Below, piece by piece: positions 24,323-34,015 of a stretch of 64,000 bases of DNA. The notes under the pieces were generated by a model. It was not told the DNA's origin, ran no database searches, and saw only the letters and a list, made by a program, of their open reading frames with translations. The position numbers and the translations under genes are program-made. Every line of letters starts with the position of its first letter. Position 1 is the first letter of the stretch. This DNA is from Halioglobus sp. (GTDB taxonomy: Bacteria > Pseudomonadota > Gammaproteobacteria > Pseudomonadales > Halieaceae): the NCBI GenBank assembly GCA_029246385.1, contig JAQWNG010000015.1, forward strand, positions 372,001 through 436,000, written 5' to 3'.

Positions 24323-24329
24323 GTGTTTC

Positions 24330-24352
24330 CGACGGAGTACTCCTCGCCGTCG
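24330..24352 (+). terminator. hairpin after rsmE, possible terminator
   Basis: CGACGG (24330-24335) and CCGTCG (24347-24352) form a perfect 6-base stem, with GGAGTACTCC palindromic inside it, 8 bases after the rsmE stop. No T tract follows, so termination is not certain. Confidence 0.3.
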
Positions 24353-24512
24353 TAGTCAAATATCTTTGCATCAGACTTCTGCAGTTGCCAAAAGGCTGAA
24401 CCAGAGACCCATTTGGGTAATGCCGGCTTAGAAAGTCGGTCATAATCATGGATTTGAAGGTTTCTTGATGATAGATTGATGACATTACTAATAACAAGGA
24501 AGAGGTAGCGCA

Positions 24513-27059
24513 ATGATTCTTCGTCAACGTGCCCTAGCAATTCAGCTGTCAACCACTTTAGCCATCACCTCCGTGGGGCTGGTCCCCACAATAGCTCTCG
24601 GGCAAGCCGTGCTCGAGGAAGTGGTGGTAACCGCCCGTAAACGCGAGGAGTCACTGCAGGAAACGCCGGTAGCCGTTTCCGCGTTTACCGGTCAAAGCTT
24701 ACAAGAGCTAGGATTAACCAATATCGCAGACCTGACAAAGGTGGTGCCCAATGTCGACATGGGTATCGGCAACGGCACGACCGGAACAGGTAACGCCTTT
24801 ATTCGTGGTATTGGCGCCCGCAATACGGGCGTGAACTATGACTCGGGCGTCGGTATATACGTTGATAACGTCTATGCGTCCCGCGCCGATGGCGCGATTG
24901 TAGATAATGTCGATGTACAAAGCGTTCAAGTATTGCGCGGCCCTCAGGGCACATTATTTGGCAAGAACACAACCGGTGGCGCGATTCTGTATGCGACGAA
25001 TCGGCCCGAGGATGAGTTCGGCGGTAACGCTTTAGTGCGCGTCGGTAACTACAATAAAATCGACAGCACATTGACGGTCAATGTGCCGCTGATCGGTGAC
25101 ACGATACTGTCGCGCTTTTCACTGTATCAAACCAAAAATGACGGCTACGTGCAGAGCGAGATTCCAGACGACCTGCCGCCCCAAGCTTTGGGCAATTATC
25201 CTTTTTATGAAGGCGAATATAATGATATCAACCGTTACGGCGGGCAGGCGCAATTGCGCTGGTTGGCCGCCGACAATCTGACTCTGGACCTGAACTATAA
25301 CTACGGCAAAACCGATCAAGCAGCGCGGGGGCAAAACTGCGAAGTCGTGACAGACATACCCGGCACGGGATGGCAAGGCGACCTGCAGGATCCCTTTATC
25401 GTTGAACCGTCCACCGGCGAGAAAATCACCGACTGGTGTCAACGCAACTACGATTTGGGCAAAGACAAAATTATGGCTAACCTGGAGCCTAACCAGTACA
25501 AGGCTGAAGTCAACACGCTTGCACTGACAGTGGACTGGGAAATCAATGACGTATTGAACTTCAAAAGCATCAGTGCCGCACGCAGTGCCGAGGGTGGCGA
25601 GGTCAATGAGCTTGATGCCATCGGTATCGCACTGTTAGGGCGCACCAATTTTGCCGGCAACGGTGCTGAGCAGCGCAACACTGATGCCTACAGTCAGGAA
25701 TTTCAGTTACTGGGCAGCGCCTTTGACGATAAGCTCGATTATGTGGTCGGCGCGTTTGGTTTCACCGAAAAGACCGACAAAGGCGCTGCTACCTCGCCGT
25801 CCCTGTTCTTTGGCGCACTATTCGACCCAAATCTTGCTTTTTATCAAAGCAATCTGACCAAATTGGAGGCGAAAAACACGTCGGCCTCAATCTTTGGCCA
25901 AGCCGACTGGCATTTTGATGACTACTGGACCGTGACTTTGGGTGCACGCTATACATGGGAAGAGCGGGAAGTGACACGCAGGTTCCGTGTGCCGGATATC
26001 AGTGAGGTAGCAACCACCGGTGATGCATCGATATCTCCAATATCTGACACTTTTATTAATTTCCCCAGTGGTCCAGAGACGTTCAACCCTAACCATGGTT
26101 ACGTCGTGGCCGTTCTTCCAGACGGTTCACTAGATCCTCTCGCTGACCAGACGCGGAAGCTTGACGATTCTAAAATTACGCCAATGATGAGTATTCAGCG
26201 CACGTTTGACGGCGTTGGCTTCATGGATTTCGGCAATGCCTACCTAACCATTGCCAACGGCTTTCTATCCGGCGGCATTACCGATACCGTCGATACGATC
26301 ACCGGCCTAATTGGAGAGTACGACCCAGAGGAGGTTTGGAACTACGAAATCGGTTTTAAAATGGACGCATGGGAACGCAAATTACGTCTCAATACCGCCA
26401 TATTTTATACCGACTATACAGATCGGCAGTTAACGACGATCCGCATCAGCCCAGAGGGCCGTATTGCCGGCGCACTCATTAATGCCAAGTCTTCGTATAT
26501 CTCCGGTATTGAAATGGAAGCCATCATACTGCCCACCGACAATCTACAGCTAACGGCGAATGTCACATTCAACCATGGCGAAATCGAAGAGTATGATGAT
26601 TTCCGTATCGAAAGCATACCGGCATCAGGTCTCCGGCCAGGCTGTGTTGCTATCGACACAGGAGCAGGCGACGTTGCCAACTGTCCGATCGATCGCTCCG
26701 ATGAAGACCTACCTCGTCTTCCCGACAGCATTTTCTACCTAGCGGCGCAATATACCTTTGAGACAAACTATGGCTCAGTGGTGCCAATGATCTCTTGGTC
26801 CTACCGCACCAATCTGCAGAATTGTTTTGACGCATCCAGTTGTCTCTCTGGTGTCTACAAAGTTGACCAAGAAGATCTCTCCGCGCGCCTGACCTGGAAC
26901 TCACCAGATATGAAATGGCGCGTAACAGGCTTTGGCGACAATCTCACAGATAACAGATATGTGACCGGCGGCACACCGCTGGTGGACGTTACTTCGACTG
27001 CAGGCACGACGTACAACCTACCACGCACTTATGGCATTGAAGCGGCCTATGACTGGTAG
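24513..27059 (+). CDS. TonB-dependent outer-membrane receptor
   Basis: An 848-residue receptor. It has a signal peptide (about 1-31), a TonB box (LEEVVVTARKREE), a plug domain (about 45-155, with VQVLRGPQGTLFGKNTTGGAI) and a beta-barrel ending in an aromatic residue (YDW end). The class is the large group of uncharacterised receptors common in sphingomonads and marine gammaproteobacteria; the substrate cannot be read from the sequence, and no transport partner lies next to it. Its ribosome site AAGGAAGAGG is strong. The gene is bounded by a 190-base upstream region and a strong terminator, so it is monocistronic. Confidence 0.93.
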   Translation: MILRQRALAIQLSTTLAITSVGLVPTIALGQAVLEEVVVTARKREESLQETPVAVSAFTGQSLQELGLTNIADLTKVVPNVDMGIGNGTTGTGNAFIRGIGARNTGVNYDSGVGIYVDNVYASRADGAIVDNVDVQSVQVLRGPQGTLFGKNTTGGAILYATNRPEDEFGGNALVRVGNYNKIDSTLTVNVPLIGDTILSRFSLYQTKNDGYVQSEIPDDLPPQALGNYPFYEGEYNDINRYGGQAQLRWLAADNLTLDLNYNYGKTDQAARGQNCEVVTDIPGTGWQGDLQDPFIVEPSTGEKITDWCQRNYDLGKDKIMANLEPNQYKAEVNTLALTVDWEINDVLNFKSISAARSAEGGEVNELDAIGIALLGRTNFAGNGAEQRNTDAYSQEFQLLGSAFDDKLDYVVGAFGFTEKTDKGAATSPSLFFGALFDPNLAFYQSNLTKLEAKNTSASIFGQADWHFDDYWTVTLGARYTWEEREVTRRFRVPDISEVATTGDASISPISDTFINFPSGPETFNPNHGYVVAVLPDGSLDPLADQTRKLDDSKITPMMSIQRTFDGVGFMDFGNAYLTIANGFLSGGITDTVDTITGLIGEYDPEEVWNYEIGFKMDAWERKLRLNTAIFYTDYTDRQLTTIRISPEGRIAGALINAKSSYISGIEMEAIILPTDNLQLTANVTFNHGEIEEYDDFRIESIPASGLRPGCVAIDTGAGDVANCPIDRSDEDLPRLPDSIFYLAAQYTFETNYGSVVPMISWSYRTNLQNCFDASSCLSGVYKVDQEDLSARLTWNSPDMKWRVTGFGDNLTDNRYVTGGTPLVDVTSTAGTTYNLPRTYGIEAAYDW

Positions 27060-27074
27060 GTCTGCAAAGAAAAC

Positions 27075-27110
27075 AAAGCCCGGGATGACCTGATCATTCC
27101 GGGCTTTTTT
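27075..27110 (+). terminator. rho-independent terminator of the TonB receptor gene
   Basis: AAAGCCCGG-GATGA pairs with TCAT-TCCGGGCTTT around a short loop and is followed by six T. It is the clearest terminator in the window and lies 15 bases after the receptor stop. Confidence 0.9.
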
Positions 27111-27172
27111 ATAACGCTCTATTCAGGAATAACGGCACTGGCAGTACTTTTCAAAAAAGAAAGACCCGCGAT

Positions 27173-27829
27173 TTACGTCATCGACACACCTGCCGGACAG
27201 GTCACTCCCGTGCCGCCTAAGCCGCAGTAGCCGTTAACATTCTTGGCCAGATACTGTTGATGATAGTCTTCCGCGTAGTAAAATTCTCGGATCGACTCAA
27301 TCTCGGTGGTGATAGCCCCGTACCCCGCCGCCTCCAACGCCTGCTGAAAGACTACTTGGGACGAAACAGCCAACGCTTTCTGGGCGTCATCGGAAGGATA
27401 AATACCTGAGCGATACTGAGTGCCCATGTCGTTACCTTGGCGCATACCCTGAGTAGGATTGTGCCCTTCCCAGAATGCCTTGAGCAATTGTTCCACGCTC
27501 ACTTGCACAGGATCGAAAACCACCAACACCACTTCGTTATGCCCGGTACGTCCGCTGCAGACCTCCTGATACGTCGGATTGGGTGTTGAGCCTGCGGCGT
27601 AGCCAACAGCCGTGGAAAACACCCCCTCCAACTGCCAAAATATGCGCTCAACGCCCCAGAAGCAGCCCATGCCAAACACGATCTGTTGCAAGTGCGCGGG
27701 AAACGGGCCCCGCAGTGGCTTACCGTTAACATAGTGGGCTTGTGGGACGGGCATTTCTTCGGCCCGACTGGGCAGTGCTGTTTCCGGCGTTGGCATACGG
27801 TGCTTCCTGCGAATATCGAAAAGTTTCAT
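27173..27829 (-). CDS. msrA: Peptide-methionine (S)-S-oxide reductase MsrA
   Basis: Reduces methionine S-sulfoxide in proteins. 218 residues from ATG 27829; the catalytic Cys is in [10 protein letters not shown], and the QYRSGIYP and C-terminal GYCGLGGTG (recycling Cys) motifs are present. The long N-terminal stretch before the catalytic Cys matches the E. coli form. It is divergent from the PhoD gene with a 65-base spacer. Confidence 0.95.
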   Translation of the reverse strand: MKLFDIRRKHRMPTPETALPSRAEEMPVPQAHYVNGKPLRGPFPAHLQQIVFGMGCFWGVERIFWQLEGVFSTAVGYAAGSTPNPTYQEVCSGRTGHNEVVLVVFDPVQVSVEQLLKAFWEGHNPTQGMRQGNDMGTQYRSGIYPSDDAQKALAVSSQVVFQQALEAAGYGAITTEIESIREFYYAEDYHQQYLAKNVNGYCGLGGTGVTCPAGVSMT

Positions 27830-27894
27830 TGGGTCCAAGTATAACGGTAAATAGGGTAAAGTAGTGCCGTCTATCCCCAAAAGAACCGATCGTC

Positions 27895-29901
27895 ATGCCT
27901 ATTACACGCAGAACTATGCTGGGACTCATGTCCAGCAGCACATTTTTTTTAACCGTTGCCCCGGGTTCGGGCATATCGTCAGAACTGCCGTCAGATACCC
28001 CTAGGCTGACGTTTCCACAAGGCGTTGCTTCGGGCGACCCTCAGCCCGACGGGGTCATGCTGTGGACCCGCGCTGTGCCCGCAGAAGAAACCAACGCCCC
28101 AGTGCATCTGTTACTGCAAGTCAGCTCCAACCGCGACTTTTCCACACTTCTGCTGCAAGAAAATATCCAAACACTTGCCGACAGCGATTATACGGTGCGC
28201 ACGTATATCGACGGGCTCGCGCCGGACACACACTACTACTACCGGTTTATCGGCGCCGACCAATCCTTGTCTCGCACTGGGCGCACGCGCACCGCGCCGG
28301 CCAAGGGGCAGCCTAGTAAGGTAAATCTGGCCTTCGTCAGCTGCCAGAGTTTTGAACAAGGCTATTACGGCAGTTGGGCGCGCATGTTAGAGGACGATCG
28401 CGCCGCTGACGCGACTGACCAGATTCAGTTTGTCTTGCATCTAGGCGATTTCATTTATGAGCGTTGCTGGAAAGAACGCCTAGACGGCACTGCGCTGTCT
28501 CGGATAGTGCCGCCATTTCCAAACGGTGTCACTACAGAAAAGAATCGGTATGCCGTCTCACTTGCAGACTATCGCCACCTCTATAAAACCTACTTGAGTG
28601 ATCCTCATTTACAGGATGCACGCGCAAACTGGCCATTCATCTGCATCTGGGACGACCATGAGTTTGCCAATGATAACTTTCAAGGTTACTCAACTTATGA
28701 TGACCCACCCATACTCGAAGCGCAGCGAAAAATCGACGCAAACCAAGCGTGGTTCGAATTTATTCCGGCGGTGTTGAATGAGCTCGAAACACAGCCTGCC
28801 CACGATTTCGAACCGCAAGTGTTGGGGGAGGATGAGGCCATTCAGAATCAGGCCGCTGTTGACAGCTTACGCATTTACCGAAAACTAAGCTGGGGCAAGT
28901 ATGTCGACATCGTGCTTACCGATACCCGCAGCTACCGCACCCCGGCCTGCCTTCCACACGGCCTTTCGGCGTCGATGGAACTACCACTGGATCCTGTCGA
29001 GTTAGTCTCCATTGCCGATGCCGGCAGTGCCTACAATGAGGGCAACCCGCCTAAAACGCTTCCCTTTGGCAACGGTACGGTTCCCAATCCGGCACAGCAC
29101 CGTGCACCCGGCAGTATGCTGGGACTTGAACAACGGGACTGGTTTTTGCAGACGATCAAGACCTCCACTGCTCCATGGAAACTTTGGGGTAACGCCATGC
29201 CGCTGCTGCCTATGCGCTTAGACATGTCTAACCTCCCCCTTGCCGGATATCACGATAGCGTCTTCAATATTGACGGCTGGGCAGGCTACCCTTTTGAGTT
29301 AAGCGTGTTGATGCGTTATCTCGAGGATGAAAATGTCTCCGGCCTAGTGTCGCTGTCAGGCGATCACCACATGCAGGGGGCTGGTACTATTCGTCGCTCA
29401 ACCACGGCAAGTGATGCGCCACCCGTCGCGGTCGATTTCAACGTCGCCGGCATCAGTTCCTCGCCGCTTTTTAACGACTTAATTGCCGTGGCAAAGGCCG
29501 ATCACGGTAGCTTTGGACCGCTGGTCTATCGCGAAACGGACGTCGGAACAGAGCCGGTGTGGAACGTCTCCATGCTATCGGGCGTGCTTGCCGCCTTCGC
29601 GTATGGTAAAACCGGGTTCGATACGTTGACGGGCTGGCTGGGGCCCAATAGCGCCAATCCGGGCCTGCAATATGTGGATACGACCGCCAATGGTTATGGC
29701 CTTGCCAGCTTCGACGCGAACGAAATGCAGGTACAGTTGATCACGATGGAGGATTGCCAGGTGAATTTTGTCGAGCCTCCAGATATACGGCATACTGCAA
29801 AATTCCACTTGCCCCACTGGAGTGCTGGTGACCCGCCGGTGTTAGATGGGCCCAATTTTGACGGAGTCGCACCCTTTCCCTTTAAGGCCCCCACAGTGTA
29901 G
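27895..29901 (+). CDS. Tat-exported PhoD-like alkaline phosphatase
   Basis: A 668-residue PhoD-family phosphatase/phosphodiesterase. The N terminus TRRTMLGLM plus a hydrophobic segment is a twin-arginine signal. A Fn3-like PhoD N-terminal domain (about 38-135) precedes the metallophosphatase domain with VLHLGDFIYE (about 180), WDDHEFAND (about 259) and LSGDHHMQG (about 484). It would release phosphate from organic esters in the periplasm or outside the cell. No pho box could be confirmed in the 65-base upstream spacer. Confidence 0.9.
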   Translation: MPITRRTMLGLMSSSTFFLTVAPGSGISSELPSDTPRLTFPQGVASGDPQPDGVMLWTRAVPAEETNAPVHLLLQVSSNRDFSTLLLQENIQTLADSDYTVRTYIDGLAPDTHYYYRFIGADQSLSRTGRTRTAPAKGQPSKVNLAFVSCQSFEQGYYGSWARMLEDDRAADATDQIQFVLHLGDFIYERCWKERLDGTALSRIVPPFPNGVTTEKNRYAVSLADYRHLYKTYLSDPHLQDARANWPFICIWDDHEFANDNFQGYSTYDDPPILEAQRKIDANQAWFEFIPAVLNELETQPAHDFEPQVLGEDEAIQNQAAVDSLRIYRKLSWGKYVDIVLTDTRSYRTPACLPHGLSASMELPLDPVELVSIADAGSAYNEGNPPKTLPFGNGTVPNPAQHRAPGSMLGLEQRDWFLQTIKTSTAPWKLWGNAMPLLPMRLDMSNLPLAGYHDSVFNIDGWAGYPFELSVLMRYLEDENVSGLVSLSGDHHMQGAGTIRRSTTASDAPPVAVDFNVAGISSSPLFNDLIAVAKADHGSFGPLVYRETDVGTEPVWNVSMLSGVLAAFAYGKTGFDTLTGWLGPNSANPGLQYVDTTANGYGLASFDANEMQVQLITMEDCQVNFVEPPDIRHTAKFHLPHWSAGDPPVLDGPNFDGVAPFPFKAPTV

Positions 29902-30034
29902 ACTTGGCACAACTATGGTTGCGTCGTAGCCGTAATGCTACGTATCGCCTCAACAGCAGACTATAATCAGCCCCATACAACATTTTGAGCAATGTCCCAG
30001 GTTTGTTGAAGACGGGGCACAACGGTAAGTGACA

Positions 30035-30223
30035 ATGAACACACATAAAATCAGTGCCCACCAGCTATCCAGCCGGAAGCTATGGCAGCTAGCGGAAACA
30101 TCGTCCACCGATGGGCTTAGTAGTGCTGAGCTATCTGAGGTTATTGCTGAGTTGGCCAAGCGCTGTCAAGATCTTGATAAACTGGAGCAACTAGCCAATC
30201 TAGAAGCTGCCGCCAAGGACTGA
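30035..30223 (+). CDS. small conserved-looking hypothetical protein
   Basis: 62 residues (64 from an in-frame GTG at 30029), mostly helical and charged, with no known domain. Its stop is 23 bases before the VWA gene on the same strand, which supports it as the first gene of that module. The ribosome site (GGTAAG) is only moderate, and the frame could still be chance. Confidence 0.45.
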   Translation: MNTHKISAHQLSSRKLWQLAETSSTDGLSSAELSEVIAELAKRCQDLDKLEQLANLEAAAKD

Positions 30224-30246
30224 AGTCCTGTCGTCGGGACTGCACT

Positions 30247-30933
30247 ATGAGCAAACCACCCGCCCGCCGGTCCTCTTCGCAAGAAATCGCACAATTTTTG
30301 CATGAAAGCCGGACCATTACTCAGTTCGTTAATGAACAACCACGCCTACTGTTTGCCGTTGACGCTACCGCCAGCCGTCAGCCCACTTGGAATCGCGCTC
30401 GTCAATTGCAGCAACAAATGTTTCAAGTCAGCGGCAAGGTCACATCACTGGCCGTGCAGCTTTGCTATTTTCGAGGCTTTGGTGAGTTCCGCGCCAGCCC
30501 CTGGCTGACAGACAGTACTGAACTCGCAAGGTTAATGGGTCTGGTTCAGTGCGAGGGCGGTCGTACCCAGATAGAACGACTACTGAATCACGCTGTTAGT
30601 GAACACCGTAAGGCAGGGATGCGTGCTCTGGTTTTCATCGGCGACGCGATTGAGGAAAGCCCCGACATTCTATGCGATCTTGCGGGCCAGTGCGGCATTC
30701 TAAAACTGCCTCTGTTCTTTTTCCAGGAAGGCAGCGATCGCCAAGTAGAACAAACGCTGCGAACTATGGCTAAACTTAGCGGCGGCGCTTACGCCCGGTT
30801 CGACGGCAACAGCGCTGATTTGCTTGCGGGCTTGCTGTCTGCTGTGGCTAGCTTCGCCACCGGCGGACGGACTGCTCTTGAAGAGCACGGCAGCGACAGT
30901 GCTAAACTACTGCTACGCCAGTTGAAGCCCTGA
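30247..30933 (+). CDS. VWA-like domain protein
   Basis: A 228-residue cytosolic protein with a von Willebrand A-like fold. FAVDATASRQPTW (about 37) is the degenerate metal-site strand (DxTxS in place of DxSxS), and ALVFIGDAIEES (about 128) is the second strand. Cys- and Leu-rich segments follow. No signal peptide is visible. The membrane-anchored J-domain gene starts 8 bases downstream, so the two are probably co-translated. I recognise this as a recurring gene pair but know no proven role. Confidence 0.72.
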   Translation: MSKPPARRSSSQEIAQFLHESRTITQFVNEQPRLLFAVDATASRQPTWNRARQLQQQMFQVSGKVTSLAVQLCYFRGFGEFRASPWLTDSTELARLMGLVQCEGGRTQIERLLNHAVSEHRKAGMRALVFIGDAIEESPDILCDLAGQCGILKLPLFFFQEGSDRQVEQTLRTMAKLSGGAYARFDGNSADLLAGLLSAVASFATGGRTALEEHGSDSAKLLLRQLKP

Positions 30934-30941
30934 GAGAAAAC

Positions 30942-31655
30942 GTGCCCCGACTCATATTGCTGCTAGCAATTATTGCCGTCGCCTACATTCTTTTGCGTCG
31001 AGCACGAGCTATGCCTCCGCACAAGCGGCGCGCTGAGTATATCAAGTTGGGCTTGGGAGTTATCGTGGTTGCAACACTATTCCTGGCTGCAACCGGCCGC
31101 ATGAACTGGATCGGCGCGGCCTTCGCTGGACTACTGGTCGTTGCGCGCCAGGGACTGCCACTGCTTTTGCGCGTGTTTCCAATGCTTGCGCATCTGCGCA
31201 ATAAGGGTGCCCCCGCAACTGGCCAAAATTCAACCGTTGAGACCGCGCTGCTGCGGATGGATATGGATCACGATAGCGGCAAGTTGCAGGGCGAAATTCT
31301 CAAAGGCACTTTTAAAGGCTGGCACCTGAGAGACATGGACCGGCAGCAACTTCAGCAATTTTTCGCTTACTGTAGCAGCGAGGATGCAGACTCTCTCCAA
31401 CTGCTGGACAGTTATTTACAGCAGCAATTTCCGGGTCAAAAATTTTGCTCAGAAGAACAGCAGTCGACCCCGGAAGGTAGTCATGCCATGGGACGCAGCG
31501 ATGCATTGGCTATCCTGGGTCTGAGTGGCGAGGCGACCGAAGAAGACATTATCGCTGCACACCGTAAACTCATACAAAAACTGCACCCTGACCGCGGTGG
31601 CAACGACTACCTAGCGGCACAAATCAACCAAGCTAAAGACCTGCTATTGGGATGA
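30942..31655 (+). CDS. membrane-anchored J-domain protein
   Basis: A 237-residue protein with an N-terminal hydrophobic helix (3-18) and two more between about 32 and 75. A hydrophilic linker follows, and then a C-terminal half J-domain with the HPDRGGNDY motif (about 210). This Tim14/Pam18-like layout would recruit a DnaK partner to the membrane. The start is a GTG, 8 bases after the VWA stop, with GAGAG upstream. Confidence 0.82.
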   Translation: MPRLILLLAIIAVAYILLRRARAMPPHKRRAEYIKLGLGVIVVATLFLAATGRMNWIGAAFAGLLVVARQGLPLLLRVFPMLAHLRNKGAPATGQNSTVETALLRMDMDHDSGKLQGEILKGTFKGWHLRDMDRQQLQQFFAYCSSEDADSLQLLDSYLQQQFPGQKFCSEEQQSTPEGSHAMGRSDALAILGLSGEATEEDIIAAHRKLIQKLHPDRGGNDYLAAQINQAKDLLLG

Positions 31656-31725
31656 TACCAACGCTGGCAACATGCTTTGCAAATGCATACACTAGGTTAA
31701 ATTTTTTTGAGGACATACGACTGCC

Positions 31726-32034
31726 ATGACGGACATATTTGTTGTTCGAAACCAACTCGGACACTACTGGGGGAAATCCAAGACTTGGGTTGATGGATCA
31801 ATTCCGCGCTCAGTAATGCGCACTCAGCATGAAGACGACGCTATTAATACCCTGTTTGAACTTAGCTCAAAAGACATTGAATTGCGCGGTGAAGTCATTG
31901 CGTCAGTACTGACAGAGCGCGGTGACCCGGTCATTGAGCCCAGCCAAATACCACTGCTAGAGGATCCAGAATTAGAGGAAGAGTACAAAAACTCGGAGTG
32001 TCAGAATGAAGCTCAGGCTTCAGTAAACTCCTAA
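31726..32034 (+). CDS. conserved hypothetical protein
   Basis: 102 residues, acidic, no signal or membrane segment. The first 65 residues (NQLGHYWGKSKTWVDG to VIASVLTERGDPV) look like a compact folded domain and the last 30 are Glu-rich and probably disordered. I do not recognise a family. It lies 70 bases after the J-domain gene on the same strand. Confidence 0.6.
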   Translation: MTDIFVVRNQLGHYWGKSKTWVDGSIPRSVMRTQHEDDAINTLFELSSKDIELRGEVIASVLTERGDPVIEPSQIPLLEDPELEEEYKNSECQNEAQASVNS

Positions 32035-32368
32035 AAAGTGTCTACGTTATAGCCTTATCGGCCGACACTAGTGCTTTGCTATTACGTTGTAATTCCGATT
32101 GACACGCACCGCTTTCACGCATTGACATCCTCCCGTTCAACTTACGCAACGGCCCTTATAGACCCACTCACGCCTTACTTTCAGTCGCAATAGCGCAACC
32201 TACTCAGTGACTAGGACTCGCGCCAAGGTCTCAGTGTCACCTTCGGTAATCGAGCTGTATCGCAGCCGTTCCCCGTAAAGTACCAGACCATATATTTAGC
32301 GGGTACCAATGAACAGTAAAGGCAGGAGAGTGCTACGATAACACTGTTAATTAACCGCAGGATAAAAA
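32035..32368. other. intergenic region upstream of putP
   Basis: About 334 bases with no supported gene on either strand. AGTGTC/GACACT (about 32037 and 32064) is a weak stem after the upstream stop. The putP promoter must lie towards the right end, where AACCGCAGGATAAAAA precedes the ATG. Confidence 0.4.
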
Positions 32369-33862
32369 ATGCAGACCGGTGCCTTTCTCTCCCTTACCGT
32401 TTACTTTATCGCCATGCTTTCGATTGGTGTTTACTCTTACTTTGCAACAAAAAGAGATGTCACGGGCTTCATGCTGGGTGGGCGAAATCTAAGCCCACAG
32501 GTCACCGCATTATCGGCGGGAGCTTCCGACATGAGTGGCTGGATGTTGCTGGGGTTACCCGGCGCAATGTACCTTTCAGGGCTCAGTAGTGCATGGATTG
32601 CAATGGGGTTGACTATTGGCGCCTACCTAAATTATTTATTGGTTGCGCCAAGGCTGCGGGTGTTTACCGAGCTACTCAACGATGCTGTTACAATTCCAGA
32701 ATACTTTGAGCGCCGGTTTGATGACGAGGGTCATCTGATTAGAATATTAAGCTCTATCGTAATCATTATTTTCTTCGCCATTTATACCACCTCAGGCGTC
32801 GTCGCTGGTGGGAAATTATTCGAATCGTCGTTTGGCTTGAACTACGAACTAGGGCTGTTCATCACCGCGGGTGTCGTTGTAGCTTATTCTACGTTTGGCG
32901 GATTTCTGGCGGTGAGTGCAACTGATTTTGTTCAGGGCTGCATCATGTTTTTGGCCTTAATCTTGGTCCCAATTGTCACCTTCAATCAGATAGGCAGTGC
33001 AGCGCAGACAGAGCATTATCTAATGGAACTAAGCCCTGCGATGCTGACGCTCGGCGGAGGTTCTCTATTGGGAATACTTTCTGCCGCTAGCTGGGGCTTG
33101 GGTTACTTTGGGCAGCCCCATATTATTGTTCGTTTTATGGCAATACGGTCCGTTCGAGAGATAAAAATTGCCAGACGCATTGGTATGAGCTGGATGATTA
33201 TTTCTTTGGCGGGAGCGATCGCCGTTGGACTGGTCGGTGCGGCCTATGTTAAATCCATCGGCGGAAATCTTAGTGACCCTGAAACCATATTTGTATTCCT
33301 TTCGAATACGCTATTTCATCCTCTAGTAAGTGGTTTTTTATTAGCGGCAATTCTCGCGGCGATCATGAGCACCATTTCATCTCAACTGTTAGTCACATCC
33401 TGTTCTCTCACTGAAGACATCTACCACACATTCTTACGCAAAAAAGCTAATGACACCGAGTTAGTGCTCGTCGGCCGCTTTTCTATTGTTGCAGTTGCTT
33501 TGCTCGCAATATTTTTAGCGCATAATCGAGACAGCAGCATTTTATCCTTAGTCAGCAACGCATGGGCCGGATTCGGCGCAGCATTTGGCCCCGTGGTGTT
33601 ATTGAGTCTGTTCTGGGCAAGAATGACTAGGCAGGGCGCATTGGCTGGAATCGTAGTGGGCGCCTGTGCAGTCCTATTTTGGATCTACGGTGACTTCACA
33701 ATTAACAATCAAACACCAAGTGATTACATTTATGAAATAGTGCCTGGATTTTTCGCTGGGTTTATCGCTATTTTAATCGTCAGCTTGTTAACAAGGCCGC
33801 AACAGGAAACGACTAACGCGTTTAATGACATGGAGAATGAGATGGCTCATAGGCTGAGCTAG
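32369..33862 (+). CDS. putP: Sodium/proline symporter PutP-type
   Basis: A 497-residue sodium:solute symporter with about 13 hydrophobic segments. The N-terminal GGRNLSPQVTALSAGASDMSGWM block is the Na+/proline site of PutP, and GYFGQPHIIVRFMAIRS is a PutP hallmark. It imports proline or a related solute with Na+, fitting a marine cell. No putA or proline regulator is adjacent, so the exact substrate is inferred. Confidence 0.9.
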   Translation: MQTGAFLSLTVYFIAMLSIGVYSYFATKRDVTGFMLGGRNLSPQVTALSAGASDMSGWMLLGLPGAMYLSGLSSAWIAMGLTIGAYLNYLLVAPRLRVFTELLNDAVTIPEYFERRFDDEGHLIRILSSIVIIIFFAIYTTSGVVAGGKLFESSFGLNYELGLFITAGVVVAYSTFGGFLAVSATDFVQGCIMFLALILVPIVTFNQIGSAAQTEHYLMELSPAMLTLGGGSLLGILSAASWGLGYFGQPHIIVRFMAIRSVREIKIARRIGMSWMIISLAGAIAVGLVGAAYVKSIGGNLSDPETIFVFLSNTLFHPLVSGFLLAAILAAIMSTISSQLLVTSCSLTEDIYHTFLRKKANDTELVLVGRFSIVAVALLAIFLAHNRDSSILSLVSNAWAGFGAAFGPVVLLSLFWARMTRQGALAGIVVGACAVLFWIYGDFTINNQTPSDYIYEIVPGFFAGFIAILIVSLLTRPQQETTNAFNDMENEMAHRLS

Positions 33863-34015
33863 AGAGTGCTGCCGCCGCGTAATTTGTTCTCTATCAATTG
33901 AGGTTCGAGACTATTTGGGGAACGATCGATGACTGTGCATGTCCCATGAGTATCTCTCACTCTTAAGTCTACACCATGCGGATGGCTGCTCCAGCCCGCC
34001 AAACGAGGAGATACA

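Noticed and set aside
24465-24495. TTGATG/TACTAAT promoter-like pair before the TonB receptor
   Set aside because: The -10 lies only about ten bases before the ribosome site, and the spacing is not good; too weak to call.
29925-29942. CGTAGC/GCTACG hairpin after the PhoD gene
   Set aside because: Stem of only six pairs and no T tract; could be chance.
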